Shown here: in pieces, positions 28,181 to 38,011 of the stretch
How the letters are laid out: every line of letters starts with the position of its first letter
How positions within the stretch are numbered: the first letter of the stretch is position 1
Origin: Algibacter amylolyticus
GTDB lineage: Bacteria > Bacteroidota > Bacteroidia > Flavobacteriales > Flavobacteriaceae
Direction of reading: 5' to 3'
Length of the DNA: 64,000 nt
NCBI RefSeq assembly: GCF_014202225.1
Contig: NZ_JACHGE010000002.1
Span: forward strand, 186,001 to 250,000
Notes under the pieces: model-generated
The model's database searches: none
What the model saw: the letters and a program-made list of their open reading frames with translations, nothing else
Told to the model about the DNA's origin: nothing
Made by a program: the position numbers and the translations under genes

Positions 28181-30034
28181 ATGGCAGAAGAAACCAAATA
28201 TACCGAAGACAATATTCGTTCACTAGACTGGAAAGAGCATATTCGTATGCGTCCAGGAATGTATATTGGAAAATTAGGTGATGGCTCTTCTCCAGATGAT
28301 GGTATTTATATTTTACTTAAAGAGGTTCTAGATAACTCTATTGATGAGTTTGTAATGGGCGCTGGTAAAACCATTGAAATTTCAATACAAGGAAGTAAAG
28401 TTATTGTTCGCGATTACGGTCGTGGTATTCCGTTGGGTAAAGTTGTCGATGTGGTTTCGAAAATGAATACGGGAGGAAAGTACGATTCCAAAGCCTTTAA
28501 AAAGTCGGTTGGTTTAAATGGGGTTGGTACAAAAGCTGTAAATGCATTATCATCCTATTTTAGAGTAGAATCTTCTAGAGATGGTAAAAGTGCATCTGCA
28601 GATTTTGAACAAGGAAATCTTATAGAAAAAGAGCTATTAGAAGAAACAAGTAGAAGAAAGGGAACTAAAGTTTCTTTTATTCCTGATGAAATCATCTTTA
28701 AAAAATATAAGTATCGTAGTGAGTATGTTGTAAAAATGCTCAAAAACTATGTGTATTTAAATCCTGGATTAACCATTGTTTTTAATGGTGAAAAATATTT
28801 TAGTGAAAACGGCTTAAAAGATTTATTAGCTGAAAAAATAGCAGATACAGATTTACTATACCCAATTATTCATTTACGCGGTGATGATATTGAAGTCGCT
28901 TTAACGCATAGTAAAACGCAATATAGCGAGGAATATAATAGTTTTGTTAACGGACAAAACACAACACAAGGGGGAACGCACCTTACAGCATTTAGAGAGG
29001 CCTTAGTAAAAACCATTCGTGAGTTTTACGGTAAGACTTATGATGCTTCAGATATTCGTAAATCTGTTGTAAGTGCCATAGCTATAAAAGTTATGGAACC
29101 TGTTTTTGAAAGTCAGACTAAAACCAAGTTAGGTTCTACAGACATGGGTGGCGATTTGCCAACGGTAAGAACCTATATAAATGATTTTTTAAAAACCAAG
29201 CTAGATAATTATTTACATAAAAACACTGATACTGCCGAGAAAATTCAACGTAAAATTCTGCAGGCAGAACGCGAGCGTAAGGAATTATCTGGTATAAGAA
29301 AGTTAGCAAAAGACAGAGCAAAAAAAGCAAGTTTACATAATAAAAAATTACGCGATTGTCGTGTGCATTTTGGGGATACTAAAAACGCACGTAATTTAGA
29401 ATCTACGCTATTTATTACCGAGGGAGATTCGGCATCTGGTAGTATAACAAAATCTCGTGATGTAAATACACAAGCGGTTTTTAGTTTAAAAGGAAAGCCA
29501 TTAAACTGTTACGGGCTAACTAAAAAAATAGTTTACGAAAACGAAGAGTTTAATCTTTTACAAGCAGCCTTAAATATAGAGGAATCGCTTGAGGATTTAA
29601 GATATAACAATGTGGTAATCGCAACCGATGCCGATGTAGATGGTATGCACATTCGTTTATTATTAATTACGTTTTTCTTACAGTTTTTCCCCGAAGTAAT
29701 TAAAGAAGGGCACTTGTATATTTTACAAACCCCTTTATTTAGGGTTAGAAATAAAAAGGAAACCATTTATTGTTATTCTGAAGAAGAACGACGAGATGCT
29801 ATTGAGAAGTTAAAACCAAAACCAGAAATAACACGTTTTAAAGGTTTAGGTGAAATATCGCCAGATGAGTTTAAGCATTTTATAGGTGAAGATATTCGAT
29901 TAGATCCTATTATGTTAGATGATAATATGTCTATCGAAGATTTGTTATCATTTTATATGGGTAAAAATACACCAACACGTCAAGAATTTATTATTGATAA
30001 TTTAAAGGTGGAACTAGATATTATAGAAGATTAA
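28181..30034 (+). CDS. parE: DNA topoisomerase IV subunit B
   Basis: A 617-residue type IIA topoisomerase ATPase subunit. The GHKL ATPase part has [18 protein letters not shown] and [13 protein letters not shown]. The transducer domain follows, then the TOPRIM domain with [11 protein letters not shown] and [11 protein letters not shown] (metal-binding acidic residues), and the C-terminal tail [13 protein letters not shown] call ParE rather than GyrB because the partner subunit lies immediately downstream and the length fits ParE; GyrB is usually a little longer. It decatenates daughter chromosomes with ParC. The 235-base gap before parC holds a decayed nuclease gene. Confidence 0.9.
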   Translation: MAEETKYTEDNIRSLDWKEHIRMRPGMYIGKLGDGSSPDDGIYILLKEVLDNSIDEFVMGAGKTIEISIQGSKVIVRDYGRGIPLGKVVDVVSKMNTGGKYDSKAFKKSVGLNGVGTKAVNALSSYFRVESSRDGKSASADFEQGNLIEKELLEETSRRKGTKVSFIPDEIIFKKYKYRSEYVVKMLKNYVYLNPGLTIVFNGEKYFSENGLKDLLAEKIADTDLLYPIIHLRGDDIEVALTHSKTQYSEEYNSFVNGQNTTQGGTHLTAFREALVKTIREFYGKTYDASDIRKSVVSAIAIKVMEPVFESQTKTKLGSTDMGGDLPTVRTYINDFLKTKLDNYLHKNTDTAEKIQRKILQAERERKELSGIRKLAKDRAKKASLHNKKLRDCRVHFGDTKNARNLESTLFITEGDSASGSITKSRDVNTQAVFSLKGKPLNCYGLTKKIVYENEEFNLLQAALNIEESLEDLRYNNVVIATDADVDGMHIRLLLITFFLQFFPEVIKEGHLYILQTPLFRVRNKKETIYCYSEEERRDAIEKLKPKPEITRFKGLGEISPDEFKHFIGEDIRLDPIMLDDNMSIEDLLSFYMGKNTPTRQEFIIDNLKVELDIIED

Positions 30035-30137
30035 TATTTCTGAGAAGTCAGGAATCTCTATATTAAAAAGGAAAAAATATAGTATGTATTTAAGCTTAGT
30101 AAATAATTAAATAAATATTTAAAACTAGAGGTGAAAA

Positions 30138-30262
30138 ATGAAACTTTGGTAAGTTTACTAATGATAAAGAAACTAACTAAGTTTTATATATTGGAATTCT
30201 AGATAATATTAAATAAAGAAAAAAAGAACATAAATTAAAAAGATTTCTGCCTGTGCAGGAAT
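30138..30262 (+). pseudogene. Decayed remnant of a GIY-YIG nuclease-like gene
   Basis: From 30138 the frame reads M-K-L-W-stop-V-Y and is then shifted. The shifted frame reads TNDKETN, stop, VLYIGILDNIK, stop, RKKEHKLKRF. Together these follow the order of UPF0213-type GIY-YIG proteins (W-YVY, TNK-NT, LYIG-T-DL-RR--EHK--R-F). Two or more in-frame stops and a frameshift show it is dead, and the C-terminal half is missing. A short hairpin, ATTTCTGC/GCAGGAAT at 30243-30262, ends it just before parC. Confidence 0.6.
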
Positions 30263-30269
30263 AAGTAGT

Positions 30270-32945
30270 ATGACAGAAGACCAAAACGACGATTTAACTA
30301 ACGATAAAAATGAGCCTCAAGAAACCATTACCAGAGTCACTGGTATGTATAAAGATTGGTTTTTAGATTATGCCTCGTATGTTATATTGGAGCGTGCAGT
30401 ACCAGCAATAGAAGATGGGTTTAAACCCGTACAACGCCGTATCATGCATTCCATGAAAGATCTTGATGATGGACGCTACAATAAAGTAGCTAACATTGTT
30501 GGTCATACCATGCAATATCACCCACATGGCGATGCAAGTATTGCAGATGCTATGGTACAAATTGGTCAGAAAGATTTATTAATTGATACCCAAGGAAACT
30601 GGGGTAATATCTTAACTGGAGACCGCGCTGCAGCCTCTCGTTATATAGAAGCTAGAATTTCTAAGTTTGGCTTAGATGTTGTTTTTAATCCTAAAATAAC
30701 CGAATGGCAAGCCAGTTACGATGGTCGTCGTAAAGAGCCCGTAAATTTGCCAGTTATGTTTCCATTACTTTTAGCGCAAGGTGGCGAAGGTATTGCGGTA
30801 GGACTTTCAACAAAAATATTACCACACAATTTTATAGAACTTATTGATGCTTCAATAAAGCATTTACAAGGAAAGCGTTTTACTTTATTACCAGATTTCC
30901 CTACAGCAGGAATAGCCGATTTTTCTAATTATAACGATGGTTTAAGAGGAGGTAAAGTGCGTGTGCGATCTAAAATTTCGCAATTAGATAAAAATACTTT
31001 AGTTATTACCGAGTTGCCTTTTGGAACCACAACAAGTTCGCTTATTGATTCTATTCTAAAAGCGAATGAAAAAGGCAAAATTAAAGTTAAAAAGATTGAA
31101 GATAATACGGCTGCCGAAGTTGAGATTTTAGTGCATCTACCTTCCGGATTATCACCAGATAAAACTATTGACGCCCTTTATGCATTTACAAGTTGCGAGT
31201 CGTCTATTTCGCCATTAGGTTGTGTTATTGAAGATAATAAACCATTATTTGTTGGTGTTACAGAAATGTTACGTCGCTCAACAGATAATACCGTTCAGCT
31301 TTTAAAACAAGAGCTTGAAATAAGGTTAGGTGAGTTTGAAGAACAATGGCATTTCGCGTCTTTAGAACGTATTTTTATTGAAAATAGAATTTATCGTGAT
31401 ATTGAGGAAGAAGAAACTTGGGATGGTGTTATTTCGGCTATCGATAATGGTCTGAAGCCACATATAAAACATTTAAAACGTGCCGTAACTATCGAAGATA
31501 TAGCACGTTTAACAGAAATTCGAATAAAACGTATTTCTAAATTTGATATTGATAAAGCGCAACAGAAAATTGATGCTTTAGAGGATCAAATCGCTGAGGT
31601 AAAACATCATTTAGCGCATTTAATTGATTATGCTATTGCGTACTTTACTAGACTTAAAAAAGAGTATGGCGAAGGGCGCGAGCGTAAAACAGAAATTAGA
31701 ACTTTTGATGATGTTGATGCTACAAAAGTAATTATTAGAAACACGAAGCTTTATGTAAATAGGGAAGAAGGTTTTATAGGAACGTCTTTAAGACGCGACG
31801 AATATGTTGGCGATTGTAGTGATATAGATGATATTATTGTTTTTACCAAAGCCGGTAAAATGATGGTTACTAAAGTCGATACAAAAACATTTATTGGTAA
31901 GGATATTATTCATGTTGCTATCTTTAAAAAGAAAGATAAACGTACCATATATAATATGATTTATAAGGATGGTGCCAAAGGCCCATCATATATAAAACGA
32001 TTTGCTGTTACAAGCGTAACACGCGATAGGGAATACGATTTAACCAATGGAAACAAAGGTTCCGTTTGTTTATATTTTTCAGCAAACCCAAATGGCGAGG
32101 CGGAAGTGGTGTCTATCAACCTAAGACAAGCAGGTAGTATTAAGAAGTTGAAATGGGATCTAGATTTTTCAGATATACTTATTAAAGGACGTGCTTCAAA
32201 AGGAAATGTAGTTACCAAATATCCTATTAAACGTGTTGAGTTAAAGGAAAAAGGCGTTTCAACATTGAAACCAAGAAAAATTTGGTTTGATGATACCGTT
32301 CAACGCTTAAATGTAGATGGTAGAGGCGAACTGATAGGGGAATTTAGAGGTGAAGATAAATTATTAATTATCAACCAATCTGGTGTAATTAAAACCGTTA
32401 CTCCAGAGGTTACTATGCATTTTGATGACGATATGATTGTCATGGAAAAATGGGAGCCTAAAAAACCAATATCTGCTATTTATTTTAATGGTGAAAAAGA
32501 ACTTTATTACGTTAAACGTTTTTTAATAGAGCAAGAAGGTAAAGAAGAGTCTTTTATTTCTGAGCATCCTAATTCGCAACTAGAAATAGTATCTACAGAT
32601 TGGAAACCTATGGCAGAAATTGTATTTGCTAAAGAGCGTGGTAAGGAGCGTAAAGAAAACTTAGAAATTAATCTTGAAGAGTTTATAGATATTAAGGGAC
32701 TTACAGCTCAAGGTAATCAATTAACAAAAGATAAGGTGAATCAAATTAATATTTTAGATCCATTACCTTACGAGTCCAATGAAGCGGTTCACGCAGATGA
32801 CTTAGAAGTTGTAGATGAACAAGAAATGTCTAAATCGAACGGAAGTAATCAAGATCAAGACAGAGCGGCAGATAAACCAAACTCTAGTGAGGATGAGGAT
32901 GAGGATAAGGATAAGGATGGCGAAGGACAAACTACTTTGTTCTAA
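30270..32945 (+). CDS. parC: DNA topoisomerase IV subunit A
   Basis: An 891-residue DNA cleavage and rejoining subunit. The quinolone-region motif HPHGDASIADAM is near 84-95, and the active-site Tyr125 lies in AAASRYIEARI. A coiled coil near 425-460 and a C-terminal beta-pinwheel follow. The last 40 residues are very acidic and repetitive (SSEDEDEDKDKDGEGQTTLF), a common Flavobacteriaceae tail. It pairs with the upstream parE, although the two are separated by a pseudogene remnant rather than tightly coupled. The gene converges on the next minus-strand gene with a 34-base gap. Confidence 0.9.
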   Translation: MTEDQNDDLTNDKNEPQETITRVTGMYKDWFLDYASYVILERAVPAIEDGFKPVQRRIMHSMKDLDDGRYNKVANIVGHTMQYHPHGDASIADAMVQIGQKDLLIDTQGNWGNILTGDRAAASRYIEARISKFGLDVVFNPKITEWQASYDGRRKEPVNLPVMFPLLLAQGGEGIAVGLSTKILPHNFIELIDASIKHLQGKRFTLLPDFPTAGIADFSNYNDGLRGGKVRVRSKISQLDKNTLVITELPFGTTTSSLIDSILKANEKGKIKVKKIEDNTAAEVEILVHLPSGLSPDKTIDALYAFTSCESSISPLGCVIEDNKPLFVGVTEMLRRSTDNTVQLLKQELEIRLGEFEEQWHFASLERIFIENRIYRDIEEEETWDGVISAIDNGLKPHIKHLKRAVTIEDIARLTEIRIKRISKFDIDKAQQKIDALEDQIAEVKHHLAHLIDYAIAYFTRLKKEYGEGRERKTEIRTFDDVDATKVIIRNTKLYVNREEGFIGTSLRRDEYVGDCSDIDDIIVFTKAGKMMVTKVDTKTFIGKDIIHVAIFKKKDKRTIYNMIYKDGAKGPSYIKRFAVTSVTRDREYDLTNGNKGSVCLYFSANPNGEAEVVSINLRQAGSIKKLKWDLDFSDILIKGRASKGNVVTKYPIKRVELKEKGVSTLKPRKIWFDDTVQRLNVDGRGELIGEFRGEDKLLIINQSGVIKTVTPEVTMHFDDDMIVMEKWEPKKPISAIYFNGEKELYYVKRFLIEQEGKEESFISEHPNSQLEIVSTDWKPMAEIVFAKERGKERKENLEINLEEFIDIKGLTAQGNQLTKDKVNQINILDPLPYESNEAVHADDLEVVDEQEMSKSNGSNQDQDRAADKPNSSEDEDEDKDKDGEGQTTLF

Positions 32946-32964
32946 ATAAAAGTGTTTAAACTTC

Positions 32965-33004
32965 GCTAAAATCGACTTATTACGTTCGTTTTAGCTGTTT
33001 TTGT
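32965..33004. terminator. Possible terminator between parC and the convergent gene
   Basis: GCTAAAATCG (32965-32974) pairs with CGTTTTAGC (32987-32995) with one bulged base, followed by TGTTTTT. It is oriented for parC transcripts and reaches into the last codons of the minus-strand gene. The bulge makes it moderate evidence. Confidence 0.45.
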
Positions 33005-34242
33005 ATTTTTCTAATAGCCGATTCAATTGATTTTTCTGGTTCTATAATGTTGTATGATCCCCAAAATTCGGGATCTGAGAAACCTGAGGTTTTATCACTC
33101 AAAATAGTGTTTGGGCGTATTAATGTAGTTCGTGTCTTGGCTAGTTTAGTGTTATAAATTTCCCAATCTGTCACTGCCATTTCACTATTTAAAGTATAGA
33201 CACTATTAAATAGTTTGCCTTTCCAGTTTACCTTAAAGGTTAAAGCTATATTACTGTATGCATAATGCCATTTGCCGTTTGTTGTTCTGTAATTTACACG
33301 ATATGTGGCTTGCGTTGGGTAAACATCAACTTTTTTCGGTTTTTTCCTAACAAACATATTACTAGACAACTCTCTGTTTGAAATATTTAGGCTGTAAACC
33401 GCATTGGTTAACGCTAGGGTTTCAGCGTCGATATATAATTTACCGTAGTATAATGGAATGCTTATATTTTGGTTTTGCTTAAAATTTATAACAAAAATGT
33501 CTCTTCCATTTATAATTGTAGAATTATCAAAGCTAAAGGCATACATGGGTATATCATTGGTTGTAAAAATGAATTCCGGGTATTTAATAATATCGGTATA
33601 TAGATTACTAAACGGACCACCTTGTAGTTTTAAAGCTAAAGTGTCTAGCTTAGAATAATCGGTGTTTTTTCTAGCTTTTATTAACTCAATATGGTCGTTC
33701 TTAATATTGTTATACGGTTGTTTATGAATTTTAACAACCGCTTCAGATAAGGATGCGTTTTTTCTACGTTTTTTAATGGTTTCCCTGTAAAAGGCCGTCA
33801 TAACAGTGTTTTTGTTATTATATAGACTGCTTTTCTTTTTTAGCGTTTCTATGACTACATCTCGGGGATTTTTAGTAGTTGTGGTAATATTAATGGTGTT
33901 TAATGTGGTAAGGGCAGGAGTTAATTTAATTTTGGTATTAAACTTAATGTCGCTAACCTTTAATTCTCTTTTTTCATAACCTAAATGAGAAATAGATACG
34001 GTTTCTTTTAAAAGTGTAGTTGGTATTTTTAAAAGAAATTCACCGTCATTATTAGTAACCGTACTTATGTTGGAGTTGGTTATAATAATGTCGGTGAAAG
34101 TTAATGGTGTATTGCTATCGGCATCAACTATTTTTCCTTTTAATTCTTCAAATGTATCCGGATTTTGAGCTATAATGCCTGTGCTGCTAAAGAATAATAG
34201 AACAGTTATATAGACAATCGTATAATATGTTATGTTTTTCAT
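32980..34242 (-). CDS. Exported carboxypeptidase-regulatory-like domain protein
   Basis: A 420-residue exported protein with signal peptide MKNITYYTIVYITVLLFFSSTGIIAQ. Residues about 34-110 form a CarboxypepD_reg-like beta-sandwich (LKGKIVDADSNTPLTFTDIII...DGEFLLKI...ISHLGYEKREL). The remainder is a beta-rich region with MTAFYRETIKKRRK and DIFVINFKQ. Large families of such proteins occur in Bacteroidota and are poorly understood. No barrel-type C-terminus or protease motif is visible. It may be a surface or envelope protein, but I cannot assign a function. Confidence 0.7.
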   Translation of the reverse strand: MKNITYYTIVYITVLLFFSSTGIIAQNPDTFEELKGKIVDADSNTPLTFTDIIITNSNISTVTNNDGEFLLKIPTTLLKETVSISHLGYEKRELKVSDIKFNTKIKLTPALTTLNTINITTTTKNPRDVVIETLKKKSSLYNNKNTVMTAFYRETIKKRRKNASLSEAVVKIHKQPYNNIKNDHIELIKARKNTDYSKLDTLALKLQGGPFSNLYTDIIKYPEFIFTTNDIPMYAFSFDNSTIINGRDIFVINFKQNQNISIPLYYGKLYIDAETLALTNAVYSLNISNRELSSNMFVRKKPKKVDVYPTQATYRVNYRTTNGKWHYAYSNIALTFKVNWKGKLFNSVYTLNSEMAVTDWEIYNTKLAKTRTTLIRPNTILSDKTSGFSDPEFWGSYNIIEPEKSIESAIRKIQKQLKRT

Positions 34243-34318
34243 GACTATATTTTGTGTTTAATTCATCTATTAAAATACAAAATATATCTGTAATTATCTA
34301 AAAATCAATCGATTTGTT

Positions 34319-36136
34319 TTATTCATAGGCATTGTTTGCACAGTTGTCGGTTAATGTTTTCATAAATGCAATAATAGATTTTACTTCTTTTTCAGATAGG
34401 TCTAAATGATCAAAAGGCAAAGTTTGGTGTGCAAGGTCAAATCCTAGTCCGCCTCCGCCGCCTTGGTTGTAAAACTCCATAACTTCTTCTAAAGTATTAA
34501 AAACGCCATTATGCATATAAGGCGCAGTAAGGGCTATGTTACGTATGGTTGGGGTTTTAAACATGCCTAAATGAATATCTTCTTTAAACCTCCAATAAAA
34601 GCCTAAATCGTCATCAAGCTTTTCGTTTTTATTAGTTTCTGGAACTCCAATAACCTCACGTTCTGTTTCCGTGAAAAAAGGAGGTACATTACCGTTTGTT
34701 AAAGGCATAAAGTGACAAGTAGCACATAATGCTTTTCCCATAAATAAATTGTAGCCTTGTTTTTCTTCTTCTGTATAAGTGTTTTTCTCACCTCTAATGT
34801 TTTGGTCGAATTTAGAATTTAAACCATTTAAGGTTGATATGTATGATGATATAGCTTTAATAACCGTTTTATTGCTTTTAGGAATTGAGCCGTAGGCATC
34901 TTCAAATAACTTACTATATGTAGAGTCTTTAAGAATAGCATCCGAAAATTCATGAACATTGGTATTAAACTCTTTATTGTTTTTAAAAACCATTGAAATT
35001 TGATCTAATAAGCTATTAGCTCTACCGTCCCAAAAGAAACTTTTTTGAAATGCCGAATTTATTAAAGTAGGTGTATTGCGTTGCAAGGGTTTACCTTGGT
35101 TATCTAAATTTAACGCCATACCATCGGCATAACCTTTACTAGGTATGTGGCAAGTTACACAAGCCATATTACCATTTGCAGATAGTTTAGGGTCTAAAAA
35201 AAGTTTTTTACCTAAAGCAATTTGTTTTTCGGTTGGGTTACGGTTGGTTGTTGGAGTAAAATAGTTAAGGTTAAATGTGTTATCCTCAAAAAAAGTAGGT
35301 GCATCAAAATTAAAAGGCGTTGTAGTAATTGGTTCCCAAATATTACTTGTTTTCCGAATTTCAACCCAATTTCTAGTTATAGGATTCATAAAATCTCTTG
35401 TAAACGTAAACCTATCAAAGGTGTTAAAATCGGTATTATTTTCAATGTAAGTTATTGCTTTAGCTATATGGTCTTGAAATTGAGCATCTAAATTAGCGTC
35501 TTTCGCTTTTATAATGGGCTGTATGGTGTATTTATAAACAGTATGTAATGCCTTTAATGAAATTTTACTCTCGTTTATTCCTAAATGACTTACCGGAGTG
35601 TCGAAACCAGAAATACCTAAACTCACTATCCTAAACAATTGCTGGTGTGTAGCAATAAAAAAGCGTTGTGCATTTAATTCGCGTTTGGCAATTCCTTTTT
35701 TTAGCACATGTAACATTCCTGTGGTAACATATACTTCTGCTTTAAATTCATCGGCCGATGTTGCTTTGTCGTAAATACTTTCCTCTATTTTTTGAAAACC
35801 AACAGGATTAAGTATTTTGCCATTATCCTCTTTATATACGGGAAGTGCAGGTCCGTTTGCTCTATGGCCAACTTCTGGATTTAGGTAAGACGCGTAGGGT
35901 TCTGCTTTTTTAAAAGCGGCTCTTGCTAATGTAAAATAGTGTTTCGATTTTTGTCCGTGTATGCCTTCGGCTTTTAAGCTGTCAAGATATGCAATTGATG
36001 TATTGATTTGCTCTAAGTAATAATTTTGTGCCGCCGACCAATTAGGTAGCGGAACAGTTTCTTCTTTTGCTTTGTTGCAAGAATGAAGAATGGTTATTAA
36101 TGTTAGAATGCTTAAAAGTTTAATGGTGGAAGTCAT
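34319..36136 (-). CDS. Di-haem cytochrome c peroxidase/MauG-like lipoprotein
   Basis: A periplasmic protein of about 605 residues with two haem-binding sites, CVTCH and CATCH, and downstream segments FKTPTIRNIALTAPYMHNG and FDLAHQTLPFDHLDLSEKEVKSIIAFMKTL, as in bacterial cytochrome c peroxidases. About 270 extra helical N-terminal residues precede the peroxidase part. The start at 36136 (MTSTIKLLSILTLITILHSCNK) gives a proper lipoprotein signal with the lipobox Cys. The upstream ATG at 36172 would place the start inside a terminator hairpin. It probably reduces peroxide or oxidises a protein partner in the periplasm. Confidence 0.85.
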   Translation of the reverse strand: MTSTIKLLSILTLITILHSCNKAKEETVPLPNWSAAQNYYLEQINTSIAYLDSLKAEGIHGQKSKHYFTLARAAFKKAEPYASYLNPEVGHRANGPALPVYKEDNGKILNPVGFQKIEESIYDKATSADEFKAEVYVTTGMLHVLKKGIAKRELNAQRFFIATHQQLFRIVSLGISGFDTPVSHLGINESKISLKALHTVYKYTIQPIIKAKDANLDAQFQDHIAKAITYIENNTDFNTFDRFTFTRDFMNPITRNWVEIRKTSNIWEPITTTPFNFDAPTFFEDNTFNLNYFTPTTNRNPTEKQIALGKKLFLDPKLSANGNMACVTCHIPSKGYADGMALNLDNQGKPLQRNTPTLINSAFQKSFFWDGRANSLLDQISMVFKNNKEFNTNVHEFSDAILKDSTYSKLFEDAYGSIPKSNKTVIKAISSYISTLNGLNSKFDQNIRGEKNTYTEEEKQGYNLFMGKALCATCHFMPLTNGNVPPFFTETEREVIGVPETNKNEKLDDDLGFYWRFKEDIHLGMFKTPTIRNIALTAPYMHNGVFNTLEEVMEFYNQGGGGGLGFDLAHQTLPFDHLDLSEKEVKSIIAFMKTLTDNCANNAYE

Positions 36137-36162
36137 GTTTTGAATAAAATTATAAATACAAA

Positions 36163-36194
36163 GAATCTCCATTACTAAATGGAGATTCTTTTTT
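36163..36194. terminator. Terminator between the PhoX-like gene and the peroxidase gene
   Basis: GAATCTCCAT (36163-36172) is the exact reverse complement of ATGGAGATTC (36179-36188), with a six-base loop and a T-run on the plus strand. On the minus strand it lies 26 bases after the PhoX-like stop codon and is followed by TTTGTATTTAT. It implies that the peroxidase has its own promoter or depends on read-through. Confidence 0.7.
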
Positions 36195-36213
36195 ATTAAA
36201 TAAAAATGTAATG

Positions 36214-37746
36214 TTATCTAGGTAAGCCTTGTAATAATACAATTTGACCACCTTGGTTATGAGGTAAAGCAGAAGTAACAAACTCGTCGCTTTCCCAGTA
36301 GTGTGGCTGTAAGTTTAATAAAAACGTATCTGGCACACCTACTTTGTCTGAGATGTCTACTAAAGCACCAAATTCTCCTGAAAAACCTGAACTTCCTGAA
36401 GGGTCAAGATTGTTCTCAATTACCAATTCTAAAAGTACTTTTGATCCATTACCAGATAAATCTGTTTGATAAATTTGAGCTGCATGACCTCTACTAAAAG
36501 AGTTAGGGTCTTCTTGAATATAAACAAAGTTTTCTGTTACACAGATGTTGTCTGGACTTTGCAGGGCATCAAGGTTTCCGTCCATGTTGTTAGTATCCGT
36601 ATTTCCACTTACAATTTGAGTTAGTTTTCCTTCTAATGGGTTGTTAGCATCTAATTCTAATTTGTAAACAGTGCCCCAATCGTTGTAAGTTCCTCTTCCA
36701 GGGCCTCTTCCTGTTACTGCAAAAAACACATTTAATGCATTGGCATCGCTACCTTTTTGGTAATCTACATCTTCAACACGCATAAATTGTGAGGCGTAAA
36801 CTGCTGTACAAGCATCTTCCATTTCGTTTTTGGTCATGGCAGCACCATTAACGATTTCAACAAATTCAACGTCGTAAGTTTTTTGGAAATCAAGGCTACC
36901 TTCGTTATAAACTTTATCTGCGTCTACAGTAACTGCACCACCTGCACCATCAGAAACTTGCTTGAATCTTAAAACGTAAATTTTTCCGTTTTCTAAATCG
37001 GCATCACCATTTTCAGATAAATACATAGTAACTTGACCTTCAGATCCGCTAGAATCGTCATCTCCACCAATAATAACTGTTTTACCAGCATAGGTGTTTT
37101 TTGGTAATGGCACAGCGTTTTCCCATGAAAATTCACCTAAAGCATCTAATCCAAAATCGGCAGTAGGAGTAGGTGTTTCAATCCAAGGGTCAATACCTTT
37201 AACATCGTAAGCAATGCTTTCAGAAGCCGATAAAAAGATGTCTTTATCTCCACCATGTATCTCTTTTTCCCACATGGTACCAGAACACTGTCTTGCAAAA
37301 TCTGCAACACCAGCATTTAATAACCAATCTCCTTTAATTGGGTTTAAGTTTTCATCAAAACGGATTCGAGAAACACTATAATCATCTTCCGCGTTAACTA
37401 CATATATATACTCATTTCCATCTTTAAGAAATCCAGCGCCATCTTGTGCACCTATTAATCTAAAACCGTTAGAAAGTACATCGGTAGAGCTAATTAAAGA
37501 AAATGCATTTACGGTGCTAAAATCTGAACCTATGGATACTAAAGGCGCTAAGGTAGATTTGTTTTCAAACATAGTAATTGCTGGTGTAAAATCTTCACCA
37601 TCGGCTCCATCTTCACCGTCGGCTCCGTCTTCGCCATCTATACCATCAATGCCGTTTTTACCGTCTTCTGGTTCGCAACTTAAAAGTGTTGTACTTGTTG
37701 AAAGAACTACTAAAAATGCTAATAGTAGTCTTAAAAAATTCTTCAT
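36214..37746 (-). CDS. PhoX/DUF839-like lipoprotein with collagen-like N-terminal repeats
   Basis: A 510-residue lipoprotein (lipobox ending LLSC at about residue 24). Residues 27-53 form a Gly-X-Y stretch built of GED and GAD triplets, encoded by three 18-base repeats. The rest resembles DUF839/PhoX-type beta-propeller phosphatases: IIGGDDDSSGSEGQ, GKIYVLRF, FMRVEDVDY, WGTVYKLELD and DALQSPDNICV near the C-terminus. I place it in the PhoX superfamily with moderate confidence; the calcium/iron ligands of true PhoX could not all be located, so phosphatase activity is uncertain. It is upstream of the peroxidase lipoprotein. Confidence 0.65.
   Translation of the reverse strand: MKNFLRLLLAFLVVLSTSTTLLSCEPEDGKNGIDGIDGEDGADGEDGADGEDFTPAITMFENKSTLAPLVSIGSDFSTVNAFSLISSTDVLSNGFRLIGAQDGAGFLKDGNEYIYVVNAEDDYSVSRIRFDENLNPIKGDWLLNAGVADFARQCSGTMWEKEIHGGDKDIFLSASESIAYDVKGIDPWIETPTPTADFGLDALGEFSWENAVPLPKNTYAGKTVIIGGDDDSSGSEGQVTMYLSENGDADLENGKIYVLRFKQVSDGAGGAVTVDADKVYNEGSLDFQKTYDVEFVEIVNGAAMTKNEMEDACTAVYASQFMRVEDVDYQKGSDANALNVFFAVTGRGPGRGTYNDWGTVYKLELDANNPLEGKLTQIVSGNTDTNNMDGNLDALQSPDNICVTENFVYIQEDPNSFSRGHAAQIYQTDLSGNGSKVLLELVIENNLDPSGSSGFSGEFGALVDISDKVGVPDTFLLNLQPHYWESDEFVTSALPHNQGGQIVLLQGLPR
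37592..37645. repeat. Three tandem 18-base units encoding collagen-like repeats
   Basis: Units at 37592-37609, 37610-37627 and 37628-37645 are near copies starting TCTTC(A/G)CC. On the minus strand they encode Asp-Gly-X triplets just after the lipoprotein signal. The third copy has diverged at its 3' end. The tract could change length by slippage without shifting the frame. Confidence 0.75.
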
Positions 37747-37782
37747 AATCTTGATTGTTTTATTTGGTTAATTATATGTAGC

Positions 37783-37790
37783 CAAAACTA
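37783..37790 (-). promoter_or_regulatory. Candidate -7 element for the PhoX-like gene
   Basis: On the minus strand this reads TAGTTTTG, matching TAnnTTTG, 37 bases before the ATG at 37746. No TTG is seen at the usual -33 distance. Confidence 0.45.
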
Positions 37791-38011
37791 TTATTACAAG
37801 GTCGTAATGGTGTTAAGCTAGCCTTGTCCTTTTATTAATTTAGGGTTATAATAAAGTTATCTAGGTTAAAATAGTATTAAGTAGAGTTGCTAATTTGTTG
37901 GAGTATGTTACCCTAATATTACCTTGTTGTAAATATGTAAAAACTCTTAACTTATTTTTTAGATTTCTAAAAATAGAATAGCCGTATATTTACATGATTT
38001 TAATGTAAAGC

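Noticed and set aside
36137-36172. Upstream ATG for the cytochrome c peroxidase
   Set aside because: It lies in the terminator hairpin and would spoil the lipoprotein signal peptide that starts at 36136.
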